Shown: piece by piece, positions 24,512-32,437 of the stretch | Layout of the letters: each line of letters opens with the position of its first letter | Numbering within the stretch: the stretch's first letter is position 1 | Assembly: GCA_002493085.1 (NCBI GenBank) | Contig: DKXQ01000018.1 | Location: forward strand, 6,626 to 39,062 | Length of the DNA: 32,437 nt | DNA from: Lachnoclostridium sp. UBA7122 | Lineage (GTDB): Bacteria; Bacillota; Clostridia; Lachnospirales; Lachnospiraceae | Reading direction: 5' to 3' | Position numbers and translations under genes: made by a program | The notes under the pieces: model-generated | What the model saw: the letters and a program-made list of their open reading frames with translations, nothing else | What the model was told of the DNA's origin: nothing | Databases searched by the model: none

Positions 24512-25924
24512 TTATGTAAAGAGTTTAATTGCATTATTTATTTCTTTGCGTGCGGAACGTCTTTTAAGGTCTGCATAGTCAAAGAATATAAAACCATCTA
24601 CTTCTTCTGTATTTCTAGCATATATTATTTCACGTTTTAATATTGTATTGCTTTTAGCCCAGCTTTTATCCCCAATAAGCGCAGCTTCTTTACTGCTTAT
24701 TCCAGCCCTGTATGCTGCAAGGCCAGTATAGAGTTTTACACTTTTATGCCTTTCTATATCTATCCATTCGTTTAATGCTTTTTTATATGGACAGGATGGG
24801 TGTTTAAATGACCAGTAAATCTGTGGGCATATGTAATCAATGTATCCGGCATTGCCCATCCATTTTTTGACATCACAGTAGTAGTTGTTTTTAAGATACA
24901 GGTTGCTGATATTGCCAGCAGGGCTTATCCCGAATATGCAGCTGGAATCTATATTTTTAACAGCAGAGTATACTTTTTTTACAAGAGCTGAAACGTTATT
25001 CCGTCTCCATGCTACTATGCTTTTTGCATCTTCACCGTTATTGCGGCATTTTTTTACGTAGGAATTATATTCCTGTGCATCAAAGTTCTTTTTATAATCT
25101 GTGCCCAGATAAGGATAGAAATAGTCATCAAAGTGTATTCCGTCAACATCATAATCCCTCACTATTTCTTTTACCCCGTTTGTTATAAGGTTTTGTACTG
25201 TTGGACGGGATGGGTTAAAGTATAACTGGCCGCCATAATTTAATACATTGCGTCTGAGGGAAGGTGATTTGGAGTTGCGCCATTTGTATGCATATGAGGA
25301 TTTTGCAAGTGCTGAATTACTTGTAGTGCCTTTTGTAATCCGGTACGGATTAATCCATGCATGAATTTTTAAACCACGGCTATGTGCTTCAGTTACCATA
25401 ATAGAAAGCGGGTTAAATCCCGGGCTTCTGCCAATTTTGCCTGATGCGTACTGTGACCATGGGAAGTATTCAGAGTTGTACATTGCATCAGAGAACATTC
25501 TTACATGGACAAATACTGTGTTAAAGTTGTCTTTCTGGCACTGGTTAAACATAGTTTTTATATGCTTTGTAAAGGATGCCCTTGTATAGCCTTTACTGCT
25601 GAAATCAAGGAAAGAAATCCATATGCCGCGCATTTCTTCTGAAGAACTGGATGAAACATTCTGGATATTATTATCTTCTGTGTTTCCAGATTCTGTTATA
25701 CTGTCTGACGTTGCACTGCCAGGCTCTGTTACGCTGTCAGGTCCTGCTGCACTGCCAGACCCTGTTATGCCACTGGATGCCCCGTCATCTGCTGCCATGC
25801 TTTCACTTTCTGTCAGGGCTTTTGCATTATTTGAGCGGTTATAAACGCAAAGTGTAAATATAACGCATGATATAAGTACTAATGATGTTAAAGCTGGAAG
25901 AATAAAGTTTTTACGTTTTCGCAT
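24512..25924 (-). CDS. GHL10-family (PF02638) envelope glycoside hydrolase-like protein
   Basis: A 470-residue exported protein. A short basic start (MRKRKNF) and one hydrophobic segment (about 8-27) act as a signal anchor, with no lipobox. A linker rich in S, T, G, E and P with repeated PGSAT/TES-type units spans about 35-97. The catalytic region begins at EEMRGIWISFLDF and shows the family motifs FNTVFVHVRMFSDAMYNSEYFPWS, HAWINPYRI, LYFNPSRP and VDGIHFDDYFYP. GHL10 domains are TIM barrels related to glycosidases; some act on cell-wall glycans. The acidic HFDDYF segment holds the expected catalytic residues. The start MRKRKN is at 25924. It lies 18 bases after pyrG on the same strand and may share its transcript. 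Confidence 0.85.
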   Translation of the reverse strand: MRKRKNFILPALTSLVLISCVIFTLCVYNRSNNAKALTESESMAADDGASSGITGSGSAAGPDSVTEPGSATSDSITESGNTEDNNIQNVSSSSSEEMRGIWISFLDFSSKGYTRASFTKHIKTMFNQCQKDNFNTVFVHVRMFSDAMYNSEYFPWSQYASGKIGRSPGFNPLSIMVTEAHSRGLKIHAWINPYRITKGTTSNSALAKSSYAYKWRNSKSPSLRRNVLNYGGQLYFNPSRPTVQNLITNGVKEIVRDYDVDGIHFDDYFYPYLGTDYKKNFDAQEYNSYVKKCRNNGEDAKSIVAWRRNNVSALVKKVYSAVKNIDSSCIFGISPAGNISNLYLKNNYYCDVKKWMGNAGYIDYICPQIYWSFKHPSCPYKKALNEWIDIERHKSVKLYTGLAAYRAGISSKEAALIGDKSWAKSNTILKREIIYARNTEEVDGFIFFDYADLKRRSARKEINNAIKLFT

Positions 25925-25942
25925 AAATTATTTTGCCTTTCT

Positions 25943-27568
25943 TTAAGAAATATTATTTTTGTGCCTATCCTGGTATTCAAGAGATGCCTCTATAAAACCT
26001 TTAAATAGCGGATGTGGCCTGTTTGGACGTGATTTAAATTCAGGATGTGCCTGTGTTGCGATAAACCATGGATGGTCTGGCAGTTCACACATCTCTACGA
26101 TACGGCCGTCAGGTGAAAGCCCTGAAAGCAGAAGGCCATTTTTGACAAGTTCATCACGGTAGTAATTATTGACTTCATAGCGGTGCCTGTGTCTTTCATG
26201 GATTGTATCCTGGCCATACAGTGCATATGATTTTGAAGAGTGGTCAAGGACACAGGGATATGAACCAAGCCTTAATGTGCCACCGATATCTTCTATGCCA
26301 TCCTGTTCAGGCATTAAGTGTATTACAGGGTGTGTAGTCTGCGGGTCAAGCTCTATGCTGTGCGCATCATTAAAACCAACTACATGCCTTGCAAATTCAA
26401 TTATTGCAAGCTGCATGCCAAGGCATAGCCCAAGAAATGGGATATTATTTTCACGGGCGTACTGTATGGCTGTCAGCTTTCCATCCATGCCACGGTCCCC
26501 GAATCCCCCAGGCACAAGTATCCCGCTTACATCACTAAGTACGTCTGCAACGTTTTCAGGGTTTAGTTCTTCTGAAGGTATCCATTTTATATTTACATTG
26601 CATTTATGGGCAAATCCGCCATGTTTTAAAGCTTCTACCACGCTGATATATGCATCATGGAGTGATGTGTACTTGCCGACAAGCGCTACAGTCACATCTT
26701 TGTCAAGGTGCTTGATATTGTCAACCATTGTCTGCCATTCTGTAATATCAGGTTCAGGACAGGCAAGGTGCAGTTTTTCACACACAACATCTGCAAGATG
26801 TTCTTTTTCCATTGCAAGGGGTGCTTCATAAAGGGTTTCCACATCGAGATTCTGGAGTACGCACTTTGTCGGGACATTGCAGAAAAGCGCAATTTTATCT
26901 TTAATGCTCTGTTCAAGTTCATGTTCAGTACGGCATACAATAATATCTGGCCTTATGCCCATGCCCTGCAGTTCTTTAACACTTGCCTGTGTAGGTTTGG
27001 TTTTCATCTCACCTGATGCATGAAGATAGGGAATCAGGGTAACATGTATAAGGATAGCATTTTCATATCCAATATCATGCTGGAACTGGCGTATTGACTC
27101 AAGGAAAGGCTGGCTTTCTATATCCCCGACAGTCCCGCCCACCTCAATAATGGCAATCTGTGTTTCTTTATAGCCATCGTTACGGTAAAAACGGCTTTTT
27201 ATTTCATTTGTAATATGCGGAATGACCTGTACAGTACCTCCGCCATAAACACCACGGCGCTCTTTATTTAGTACAGACCAGTATACTTTGCCTGTAGTTA
27301 CATTGGACTGTTTTGTAAGGCTTTCATCAATAAAGCGTTCATAGTGGCCAAGGTCAAGGTCTGTTTCTGCACCATCATCTGTAACAAATACCTCGCCATG
27401 CTGTACAGGGTTCATTGTACCTGGGTCAATATTTATATATGGGTCAAACTTCTGCATTGTAACACTGTAGCCACGCATTTTTAGCAGCCTGCCAAGTGAA
27501 GCGGCTGTTATCCCTTTGCCAAGGCCTGATACAACGCCTCCGGTAACAAACACGTATTTTACTGCCAT
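25943..27568 (-). CDS. pyrG: CTP synthase
   Basis: A 541-residue cytosolic enzyme that makes CTP from UTP, ATP and glutamine. The N-terminal synthetase domain (1-about 268) starts KYVFVTGGVVSGLGKGI and contains DPYINIDPGTMNPVQHGEVFVTDDG and EVGGTVGDIES. The glutamine amidotransferase domain (about 290-535) has the oxyanion GILVPGGFGDRG and nucleophile C382 in FLGLCLGMQ, with the terminal ATQAHPEFKSRP histidine and glutamate. Length is typical. AAGGAGGAGG lies just before the ATG at 27568. No G-rich attenuator like that of B. subtilis pyrG was seen in the 5' region. Confidence 0.97.
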   Translation of the reverse strand: MAVKYVFVTGGVVSGLGKGITAASLGRLLKMRGYSVTMQKFDPYINIDPGTMNPVQHGEVFVTDDGAETDLDLGHYERFIDESLTKQSNVTTGKVYWSVLNKERRGVYGGGTVQVIPHITNEIKSRFYRNDGYKETQIAIIEVGGTVGDIESQPFLESIRQFQHDIGYENAILIHVTLIPYLHASGEMKTKPTQASVKELQGMGIRPDIIVCRTEHELEQSIKDKIALFCNVPTKCVLQNLDVETLYEAPLAMEKEHLADVVCEKLHLACPEPDITEWQTMVDNIKHLDKDVTVALVGKYTSLHDAYISVVEALKHGGFAHKCNVNIKWIPSEELNPENVADVLSDVSGILVPGGFGDRGMDGKLTAIQYARENNIPFLGLCLGMQLAIIEFARHVVGFNDAHSIELDPQTTHPVIHLMPEQDGIEDIGGTLRLGSYPCVLDHSSKSYALYGQDTIHERHRHRYEVNNYYRDELVKNGLLLSGLSPDGRIVEMCELPDHPWFIATQAHPEFKSRPNRPHPLFKGFIEASLEYQDRHKNNIS

Positions 27569-27609
27569 TTAATCCTCCTCCTTATATTCTGTTTTTAGCA
27601 ATATTTTTT

Positions 27610-27639
27610 ATTATACCCTATAAGCTATGCTATGTTCAA
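27610..27639 (-). promoter_or_regulatory. Predicted promoter of pyrG
   Basis: On the minus strand TTGAAC (27634-27639) and TATAAT (27610-27615) are separated by 18 bases, about 41 bases before the ATG. It is divergent from the ftsH promoter, and both lie within the 190-base intergenic region. Confidence 0.6.
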
Positions 27640-27682
27640 TCATTTTTTTATAAATTTCAGACATAATTCACAGCATAATGTA

Positions 27683-27711
27683 TTGATTTATCTCAAAGCT
27701 AGCTTTATAAT
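27683..27711 (+). promoter_or_regulatory. Predicted promoter of ftsH
   Basis: TTGATT (27683-27688) and a perfect TATAAT (27706-27711) are separated by 17 bases, 47 bases before the TTG start. No CIRCE-type or other stress operator was found by eye. Confidence 0.6.
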
Positions 27712-27758
27712 GTGTAAGTATTATAATTATCTATAAGGGAAATATAGGAGGCGAAGAG

Positions 27759-30488
27759 TTGGAAAATAATAATAACCGGCAGGACCCCAGGAAAAACCAG
27801 AACAGGAAAAACATAATAATATGCCTTGCAATTGCACTTGGTATGTTTCTTATTTTTTCATTTATGAACAGCCAGGTGGAAAAAGCATCAAATAGAGAGA
27901 TAACTTATGACCAGTTTATAAAGATGCTTGAAGACGGACAAGTAAAGGAAGTAATCCTTTCTGCAGACAGAATTAAGATAGTGCCTGTGTCACAGGGAAG
28001 TACACTTTATGAGATTACTTATTATACAGGCGTTATATCAATGGATTATAACCTTGTAGACAGGCTGGATAATGCAGGAATCAGGTTCTCAAAGGAAATA
28101 TCCAATGGCACATCCAGCATTTTATATATGGTAGTTACAACGCTGCTGCCTATACTGCTTTTGTGGGGAGGACTGTTTTTCATATTCCGCATGATGTCTA
28201 AAGGTTCAGGTGGTGTTATGGGCGTTGGCAAAAGCACTGCTAAGATGTATGTACAGAAGGAAACAGGAGTTACATTTAAAAATGTTGCAGGACAGGAGGA
28301 GGCTATGGAGTCGCTTACTGAGCTTGTTGACTTCCTGCACAATCCACAGAAATATTCTGATATAGGTGCAAAGCTCCCAAAAGGTGCACTTCTGGTCGGA
28401 CCTCCGGGAACTGGCAAGACTTTGCTTGCAAAAGCAGTTGCGGGAGAAGCAGGTGTGCCATTTTTTTCACTGTCAGGTTCAGACTTTGTTGAAATGTTTG
28501 TAGGTGTTGGCGCATCAAGGGTCAGGGACTTATTTAAACAGGCACAGTCAATGGCACCATGTATTATATTTATTGACGAAATTGATGCAGTTGGAAAGAG
28601 CCGTGATACACAGTACGGAGGTGGCAATGACGAGCGTGAGCAGACATTAAACCAGCTTTTATCTGAAATGGATGGTTTTGACAGTTCAAAAGGCCTTGTA
28701 ATACTTGGAGCTACGAACAGGCCTGAAGTACTTGACAAAGCGCTTTTAAGGCCAGGGCGTTTTGACAGAAGGATAATTGTAGAAAAACCTGACCTTAAAG
28801 GCAGGGTTGATGTGCTTAAAGTACATGCTAAAGATGTACTTATGGATGACTCTGTTGATTTTGATGCAATTGCGCTTGCTACAAGCGGTGCTGTTGGCTC
28901 AGACCTTGCAAATATGATTAATGAAGCCGCCATTATGGCAGTAAGGGCAGGAAGAAAAGCTGTCAGCCAGTCTGACTTATTTGAGGCTGTGGAAGTGGTA
29001 ATAGCTGGCAAGGAGAAGAAAGACAGGATACTCGGCAAAGAGGAGAAGAGAATTGTCGCATATCATGAAGTCGGGCATGCGCTTGTCACAGCGCTGCAAA
29101 AGGATGCCGAGCCTGTCCAGAAGATTACGATTGTGCCAAGGACAATGGGTTCGCTTGGCTATGTAATGCAAGTGCCAGAGGAAGAAAAGTATCTTATGAG
29201 CAAAGAAGAAATACTTACACGTATTGTAACTCTTTTTGGCGGCAGGGCAGCAGAACAGCTTGTATTTAATTCTATAACAACAGGCGCTTCCAATGATATA
29301 GAAAAGGCTACACAGCTTGCAAGAGCTATGGTAACACAGTATGGAATGACTGAAAAGTTCGGAATGATTGGCCTTGAGTCAGTGGAGGGCAAATATCTTG
29401 ATGGCCGTACTGTATTAAACTGTGGCGATGCAACAGAGGCTGAGATAGACCAGGAGGTCATGAGGATTCTTAAAGAGTGTTATACTAAGGCAGAAAAGCT
29501 TTTGTCAGGCAACAGGGATGCACTTGACAGTCTTGCGGACTTCCTTATTGAACATGAGACAATTACAGGTAAAGAATTTATGAAGATATTCCGCAAAGTC
29601 AGAGGAATTGAAGAACCAGAAGGCGACAATTACGATATGCTTGTGCTTGATGTGGACGGGACACTTGCCGGCTCAGATAAACAGATATCAGATAACACAA
29701 GAGAAGCTATAATTGAAGCGCAGAAGCGTGGCAAAGTAGTTGCCATTGCATCAGGACGCTCTATCGCAGGCATAAGAAAGACTGCATCAAATATTGCACT
29801 TGGACAGTATGGCGGCTATGTTATCGCTTATAATGGAACTACTGTAGTAAACTGTAAAACAGGAGAGTGCATATATAACCAGATGGTGCAGCCAGAGCTT
29901 ATCAGGCCAGTGTTTGAAGCTGCTAAAAAAGCTGGTACTGCAATAGTAGTTTACAATGACAATACAAAAGAAATGATATCAGGCAATGGCCTGAATGAAT
30001 ATCTGGAAATTGACGCAAAAGCCTGTGATGTCACAATACGCGAAGCCAGCGATTTTATAAAAGCAGTGGACTTTCCATTTAATAAGTTTCTTTTAAGTGG
30101 TACACCTGAGCATATGGCAGAAGTTGAAAAGATTATGGACAGGGAATTTGGAGACCGGCTTAATGTATTCAGGTCTGACCCATATTATGTTGAACTGCTT
30201 CCAAGATATGTAGATAAAGGAGTTGCAGTTGAAAAACTTGCAAAACACCTTGATATACAGCGTGAAAAAGTAATCTGCATAGGTGACAGTTATAATGACC
30301 TGCCAATGCTGCGGTATGCAGGAATGGGCGTTGCAATGGGCAATGCACAGAAGGAAGTAAAAGAAATGGCTGATTATGTTACAGCGTCTAATGATGAAGA
30401 CGGAATTGTAAATGTTATAAGCAAATTTATGACATCAAAAGACGTTGCACAGGAAAACAGTACAGAAACAGCCAGCAGTGCAGATTAA
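27759..30488 (+). CDS. ftsH: FtsH membrane protease fused to a Cof-type HAD phosphatase
   Basis: A 909-residue protein, about 290 longer than usual FtsH. FtsH part: membrane segments about 18-37 and 120-144 with a small extracytoplasmic domain between; AAA+ Walker A GPPGTGKT (214-221), Walker B IIFIDEIDA (269-277), second region of homology ATNRPEVLDKALLRPGRFDR (318-337); zinc site HEVGH (436-440) with third ligand D513 in SNDIEKAT. The protease part ends near residue 620 (FMKIFRKVRGIEEPEGD). The same frame continues into a full HAD-IIB domain (625-about 895): DVDGT with D631 and D633, ASGRSIAGI, a cap region, and GDSYNDLPML. No stop or frameshift interrupts the join. Start is TTG at 27759 with TAGGAGG; the next Met is residue 30, inside the first membrane segment. 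An internal start for a free HAD form (ATG 29637, AGAAGG at 29619-29624) is possible. Confidence 0.93.
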   Translation: MENNNNRQDPRKNQNRKNIIICLAIALGMFLIFSFMNSQVEKASNREITYDQFIKMLEDGQVKEVILSADRIKIVPVSQGSTLYEITYYTGVISMDYNLVDRLDNAGIRFSKEISNGTSSILYMVVTTLLPILLLWGGLFFIFRMMSKGSGGVMGVGKSTAKMYVQKETGVTFKNVAGQEEAMESLTELVDFLHNPQKYSDIGAKLPKGALLVGPPGTGKTLLAKAVAGEAGVPFFSLSGSDFVEMFVGVGASRVRDLFKQAQSMAPCIIFIDEIDAVGKSRDTQYGGGNDEREQTLNQLLSEMDGFDSSKGLVILGATNRPEVLDKALLRPGRFDRRIIVEKPDLKGRVDVLKVHAKDVLMDDSVDFDAIALATSGAVGSDLANMINEAAIMAVRAGRKAVSQSDLFEAVEVVIAGKEKKDRILGKEEKRIVAYHEVGHALVTALQKDAEPVQKITIVPRTMGSLGYVMQVPEEEKYLMSKEEILTRIVTLFGGRAAEQLVFNSITTGASNDIEKATQLARAMVTQYGMTEKFGMIGLESVEGKYLDGRTVLNCGDATEAEIDQEVMRILKECYTKAEKLLSGNRDALDSLADFLIEHETITGKEFMKIFRKVRGIEEPEGDNYDMLVLDVDGTLAGSDKQISDNTREAIIEAQKRGKVVAIASGRSIAGIRKTASNIALGQYGGYVIAYNGTTVVNCKTGECIYNQMVQPELIRPVFEAAKKAGTAIVVYNDNTKEMISGNGLNEYLEIDAKACDVTIREASDFIKAVDFPFNKFLLSGTPEHMAEVEKIMDREFGDRLNVFRSDPYYVELLPRYVDKGVAVEKLAKHLDIQREKVICIGDSYNDLPMLRYAGMGVAMGNAQKEVKEMADYVTASNDEDGIVNVISKFMTSKDVAQENSTETASSAD

Positions 30489-30564
30489 TTATGGGCTAAG
30501 GCTGGAAACTTCAGATGGAAAGTGGCAAATGCAAGAAAATAGTATAAGGAAGGAAAAAGAAATA

Positions 30565-32316
30565 ATGAGTATAGCAAATATTTACCGTGATGTTACACTT
30601 GATAATATAAGTGAAAGTGATGTTGGAAGGAGTATTAAACTTGCAGGATGGGTTGAAAACATCCGTGACCATGGTGGCGTGTCTTTTATTGATTTAAGGG
30701 ATATGTATGGCGTGATGCAGGTTGTAATGCGTGATACTTCGCTTCTTGACGGCATAAGCAAAGAAGACTGTATAAGTATTGAGGGTGTTATAGAACACCG
30801 TGATAAAGAAACATACAACCCTAAGATACCTACAGGAACGATTGAACTTGAAGCCCATAAGACAGAGATACTTGGCAGGGTGTACAGGCAGCTTCCATTT
30901 GAAATAATTACTTCAAAGGAGACAAGGGAAGATGTGCGTCTTAAGTACCGCTATCTTGACCTGCGTAACCAGAAGGTACGTGACAATATGGTATTCCGTT
31001 CAAAAGTTATAAGCTTTTTAAGGCAGAAAATGACAGATATGGGATTTTTGGAAATACAGACACCAATTTTGTGTGCTTCATCACCTGAAGGCGCAAGGGA
31101 TTATATAGTCCCTTCACGTAAGTTTAAAGGAAAGTTCTATGCCCTTCCACAGGCACCACAGCAGTATAAGCAGTTACTTATGGTAGCAGGATTTGATAAG
31201 TACTTCCAGATAGCGCCATGCTTCCGTGATGAGGATGCACGTGCTGACCGTTCACCAGGAGAATTTTACCAGCTTGACTTTGAAATGGCTTTTGCAACAC
31301 AGGAAGATGTATTTAAGACAGGAGAGGAAGTTTTAACAGCTACATTTGAAAAGTTTGCACCAGAAGGAGCAGAAGTGACTAAAGCACCTTATCCTGTTAT
31401 AAGTTATAAACAGGCGATGCTTGAATATGGAACAGATAAGCCTGATTTAAGAAACCCGCTGCGTATCGTGGATGTGACAGACTTCTTCCAGCGCTGCACA
31501 TTTAAACCTTTCCATGGAAAGACAGTGCGCGCTATAAAAGTCCATGCAGATATGTCAAAAGGATTCCATGAAAAACTGCTGAAATTTGCACAGTCAATAG
31601 GCATGGGAGGATTAGGATACCTTGAAGTAAAAGAAGATAAAACCTATAAAGGACCAATTGACAAGTTTATACCAGATGATATGAAAGAGGAAATTGCACA
31701 GATAGCTGGTCTTGAAACAGGAGATACTATTTTCTTTATAGCAGACAGGGAAGAACTTGCAGCATTATATGCAGGACAGATCAGAACAGAACTGGGTGAA
31801 CGTCTGGAGCTGGTTGAAAAAAATGCATACCGTTTCTGCTATATAAATGATTTTCCAATGTATGAATATGACAAAGAACAGAAAAAATACATTTTTACAC
31901 ACAATCCATTTTCAATGCCACAAGGCGGGCTTGAGGCACTGGATGAAAAAGAGCCTTCAGAGATTCTTGCATACCAGTATGACATTGTATGCAATGGCAC
32001 TGAACTTTCATCAGGTGCAGTACGTAACCACAATCTGGATATTATGGTTAAAGCGTTTGAAATAGCAGGATATACAGAAGAAGATTTAAAAGAAAAATTC
32101 GGTGCACTCTATAATGCGTTCCAGTTTGGCGCACCACCACATGCAGGAATGGCGCCAGGTATAGACAGGATGGTTATGCTGCTGCTTAATGAGGAGAATA
32201 TACGTGAAGTAATACCATTTCCGATGAATGGCAACGCACAGGACCTTATGTGTGGCGCACCAAATACAGTTACAGAACAGCAGCTAAGGGAAACACATAT
32301 AAAGATAAGGCAGTAA
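30565..32316 (+). CDS. aspS: Aspartyl-tRNA synthetase
   Basis: A 583-residue class II synthetase. The N-terminal OB-fold binds the anticodon (GRSIKLAGWVENIRDHGGVSFIDLRDMYG, about 16-44). Catalytic motif 2 appears as CFRDEDARADRSPGEFYQLDFEM and motif 3 as GIDRMVMLL near the end; the bacterial insertion (GAD) domain lies between, around 290-410. The serial motif FEMAF and the AHNP-type segment FTHNPFSMP are also present. I chose the ATG at 30565 (MSIANIYRDV) because AAGGAAGG lies upstream; the open frame extends back into ftsH, but this is not coding. It follows ftsH by 76 bases and may be co-transcribed. Whether it is discriminating or also charges tRNA-Asn cannot be read from these motifs alone. 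Confidence 0.97.
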   Translation: MSIANIYRDVTLDNISESDVGRSIKLAGWVENIRDHGGVSFIDLRDMYGVMQVVMRDTSLLDGISKEDCISIEGVIEHRDKETYNPKIPTGTIELEAHKTEILGRVYRQLPFEIITSKETREDVRLKYRYLDLRNQKVRDNMVFRSKVISFLRQKMTDMGFLEIQTPILCASSPEGARDYIVPSRKFKGKFYALPQAPQQYKQLLMVAGFDKYFQIAPCFRDEDARADRSPGEFYQLDFEMAFATQEDVFKTGEEVLTATFEKFAPEGAEVTKAPYPVISYKQAMLEYGTDKPDLRNPLRIVDVTDFFQRCTFKPFHGKTVRAIKVHADMSKGFHEKLLKFAQSIGMGGLGYLEVKEDKTYKGPIDKFIPDDMKEEIAQIAGLETGDTIFFIADREELAALYAGQIRTELGERLELVEKNAYRFCYINDFPMYEYDKEQKKYIFTHNPFSMPQGGLEALDEKEPSEILAYQYDIVCNGTELSSGAVRNHNLDIMVKAFEIAGYTEEDLKEKFGALYNAFQFGAPPHAGMAPGIDRMVMLLLNEENIREVIPFPMNGNAQDLMCGAPNTVTEQQLRETHIKIRQ

Positions 32317-32437
32317 GCCAGTAAACTTATATGGCTTTGGTTGTATAGTTTTGGTTGGTTATATGGCTCTGGCGGTTTCAAAATTTTTCCAGCCGGCAGC
32401 CCGCTTCCGCTTAGATGAAGCACGCAGTGGTGCATAA
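32317..32437. other. Downstream of aspS, no gene recognised
   Basis: AAGCCA (32315-32320) can pair with TGGCTT (32332-32337), but no T-run follows closely. A short direct repeat, TTATATGGCT, occurs near 32327 and 32359. The last 50 bases are more GC-rich (CCAGCCGGCAGCCCGCTTCC) than the neighbourhood and may belong to a terminator or to a gene beyond the window. Confidence 0.4.

Noticed and set aside
28046..29038. 330-codon open frame antisense to ftsH
   Set aside because: It covers the highly conserved AAA+ region of ftsH and its translation shows no domain.
30445..30564. Extended aspS start overlapping the end of ftsH
   Set aside because: The 40 extra residues do not resemble AspRS, and ATG 30565 has AAGGAAGG directly upstream.
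1..32437. tRNA, rRNA, CRISPR array, prophage or complete IS
   Set aside because: No cloverleaf, spaced repeat array, phage gene or transposase was found; the dispersed repeat is the only possible trace of a mobile element.

Overview
The window reads as AT-rich chromosomal DNA of a low-GC Gram-positive anaerobe, most likely a flagellated member of the Lachnospiraceae (Clostridia). The basis is codon usage rich in AGA, AGG and ATA, strong AGGAGG-type ribosome binding sites, SpoVB-like and CDP-glycerol transferase families, an AgrC/LytTR-type two-component pair, a FlxA-like protein and a near-perfect sigma-28 promoter. The taxon is inference. No rRNA, tRNA, CRISPR array, prophage or complete insertion sequence was seen.

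Left part (1-14021) is accessory and regulatory. It holds a YvyF-like zinc-ribbon gene split by a -1 frameshift at an A-AAA-AAC heptamer. Next come a minus-strand pair, a hybrid sensor kinase and a SpoVB/MurJ-type flippase. A divergent LytTR response regulator with an AgrC-like kinase follows, then a FlxA-like coiled-coil protein. A GntR(YtrA)-ABC transporter operon has a consensus sigma-A promoter and a GTAC-box operator. A sigma-28-driven pair of unrecognised genes comes next, and then a convergent K+ channel/RCK protein with a RyR-like C-terminus.

Middle part (14285-24461) is one tightly packed plus-strand run: sbcD, sbcC, a membrane zf-HC2 protein, polA, coaE, a DeoR regulator and a CDP-glycerol glycerophosphotransferase-like gene, closed by a hairpin. 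It links DNA end processing and repair synthesis with CoA synthesis and envelope polymer synthesis.

Right part: a GHL10-type envelope glycosidase and pyrG run on the minus strand. Divergent from pyrG is an ftsH gene whose reading frame continues without a stop into a complete Cof-type HAD phosphatase, and then aspS. The last 121 bases hold no recognisable gene.

The observations most worth a second look are the FtsH-HAD fusion, the sigma-28-driven two-gene cassette, the frameshift site with a dnaX-like layout in the YvyF-like gene, the channel-RCK-RyR architecture, and a dispersed repeat (GGTAAAGTTACACTAT) found in three intergenic regions, once as a 45-bp palindrome.
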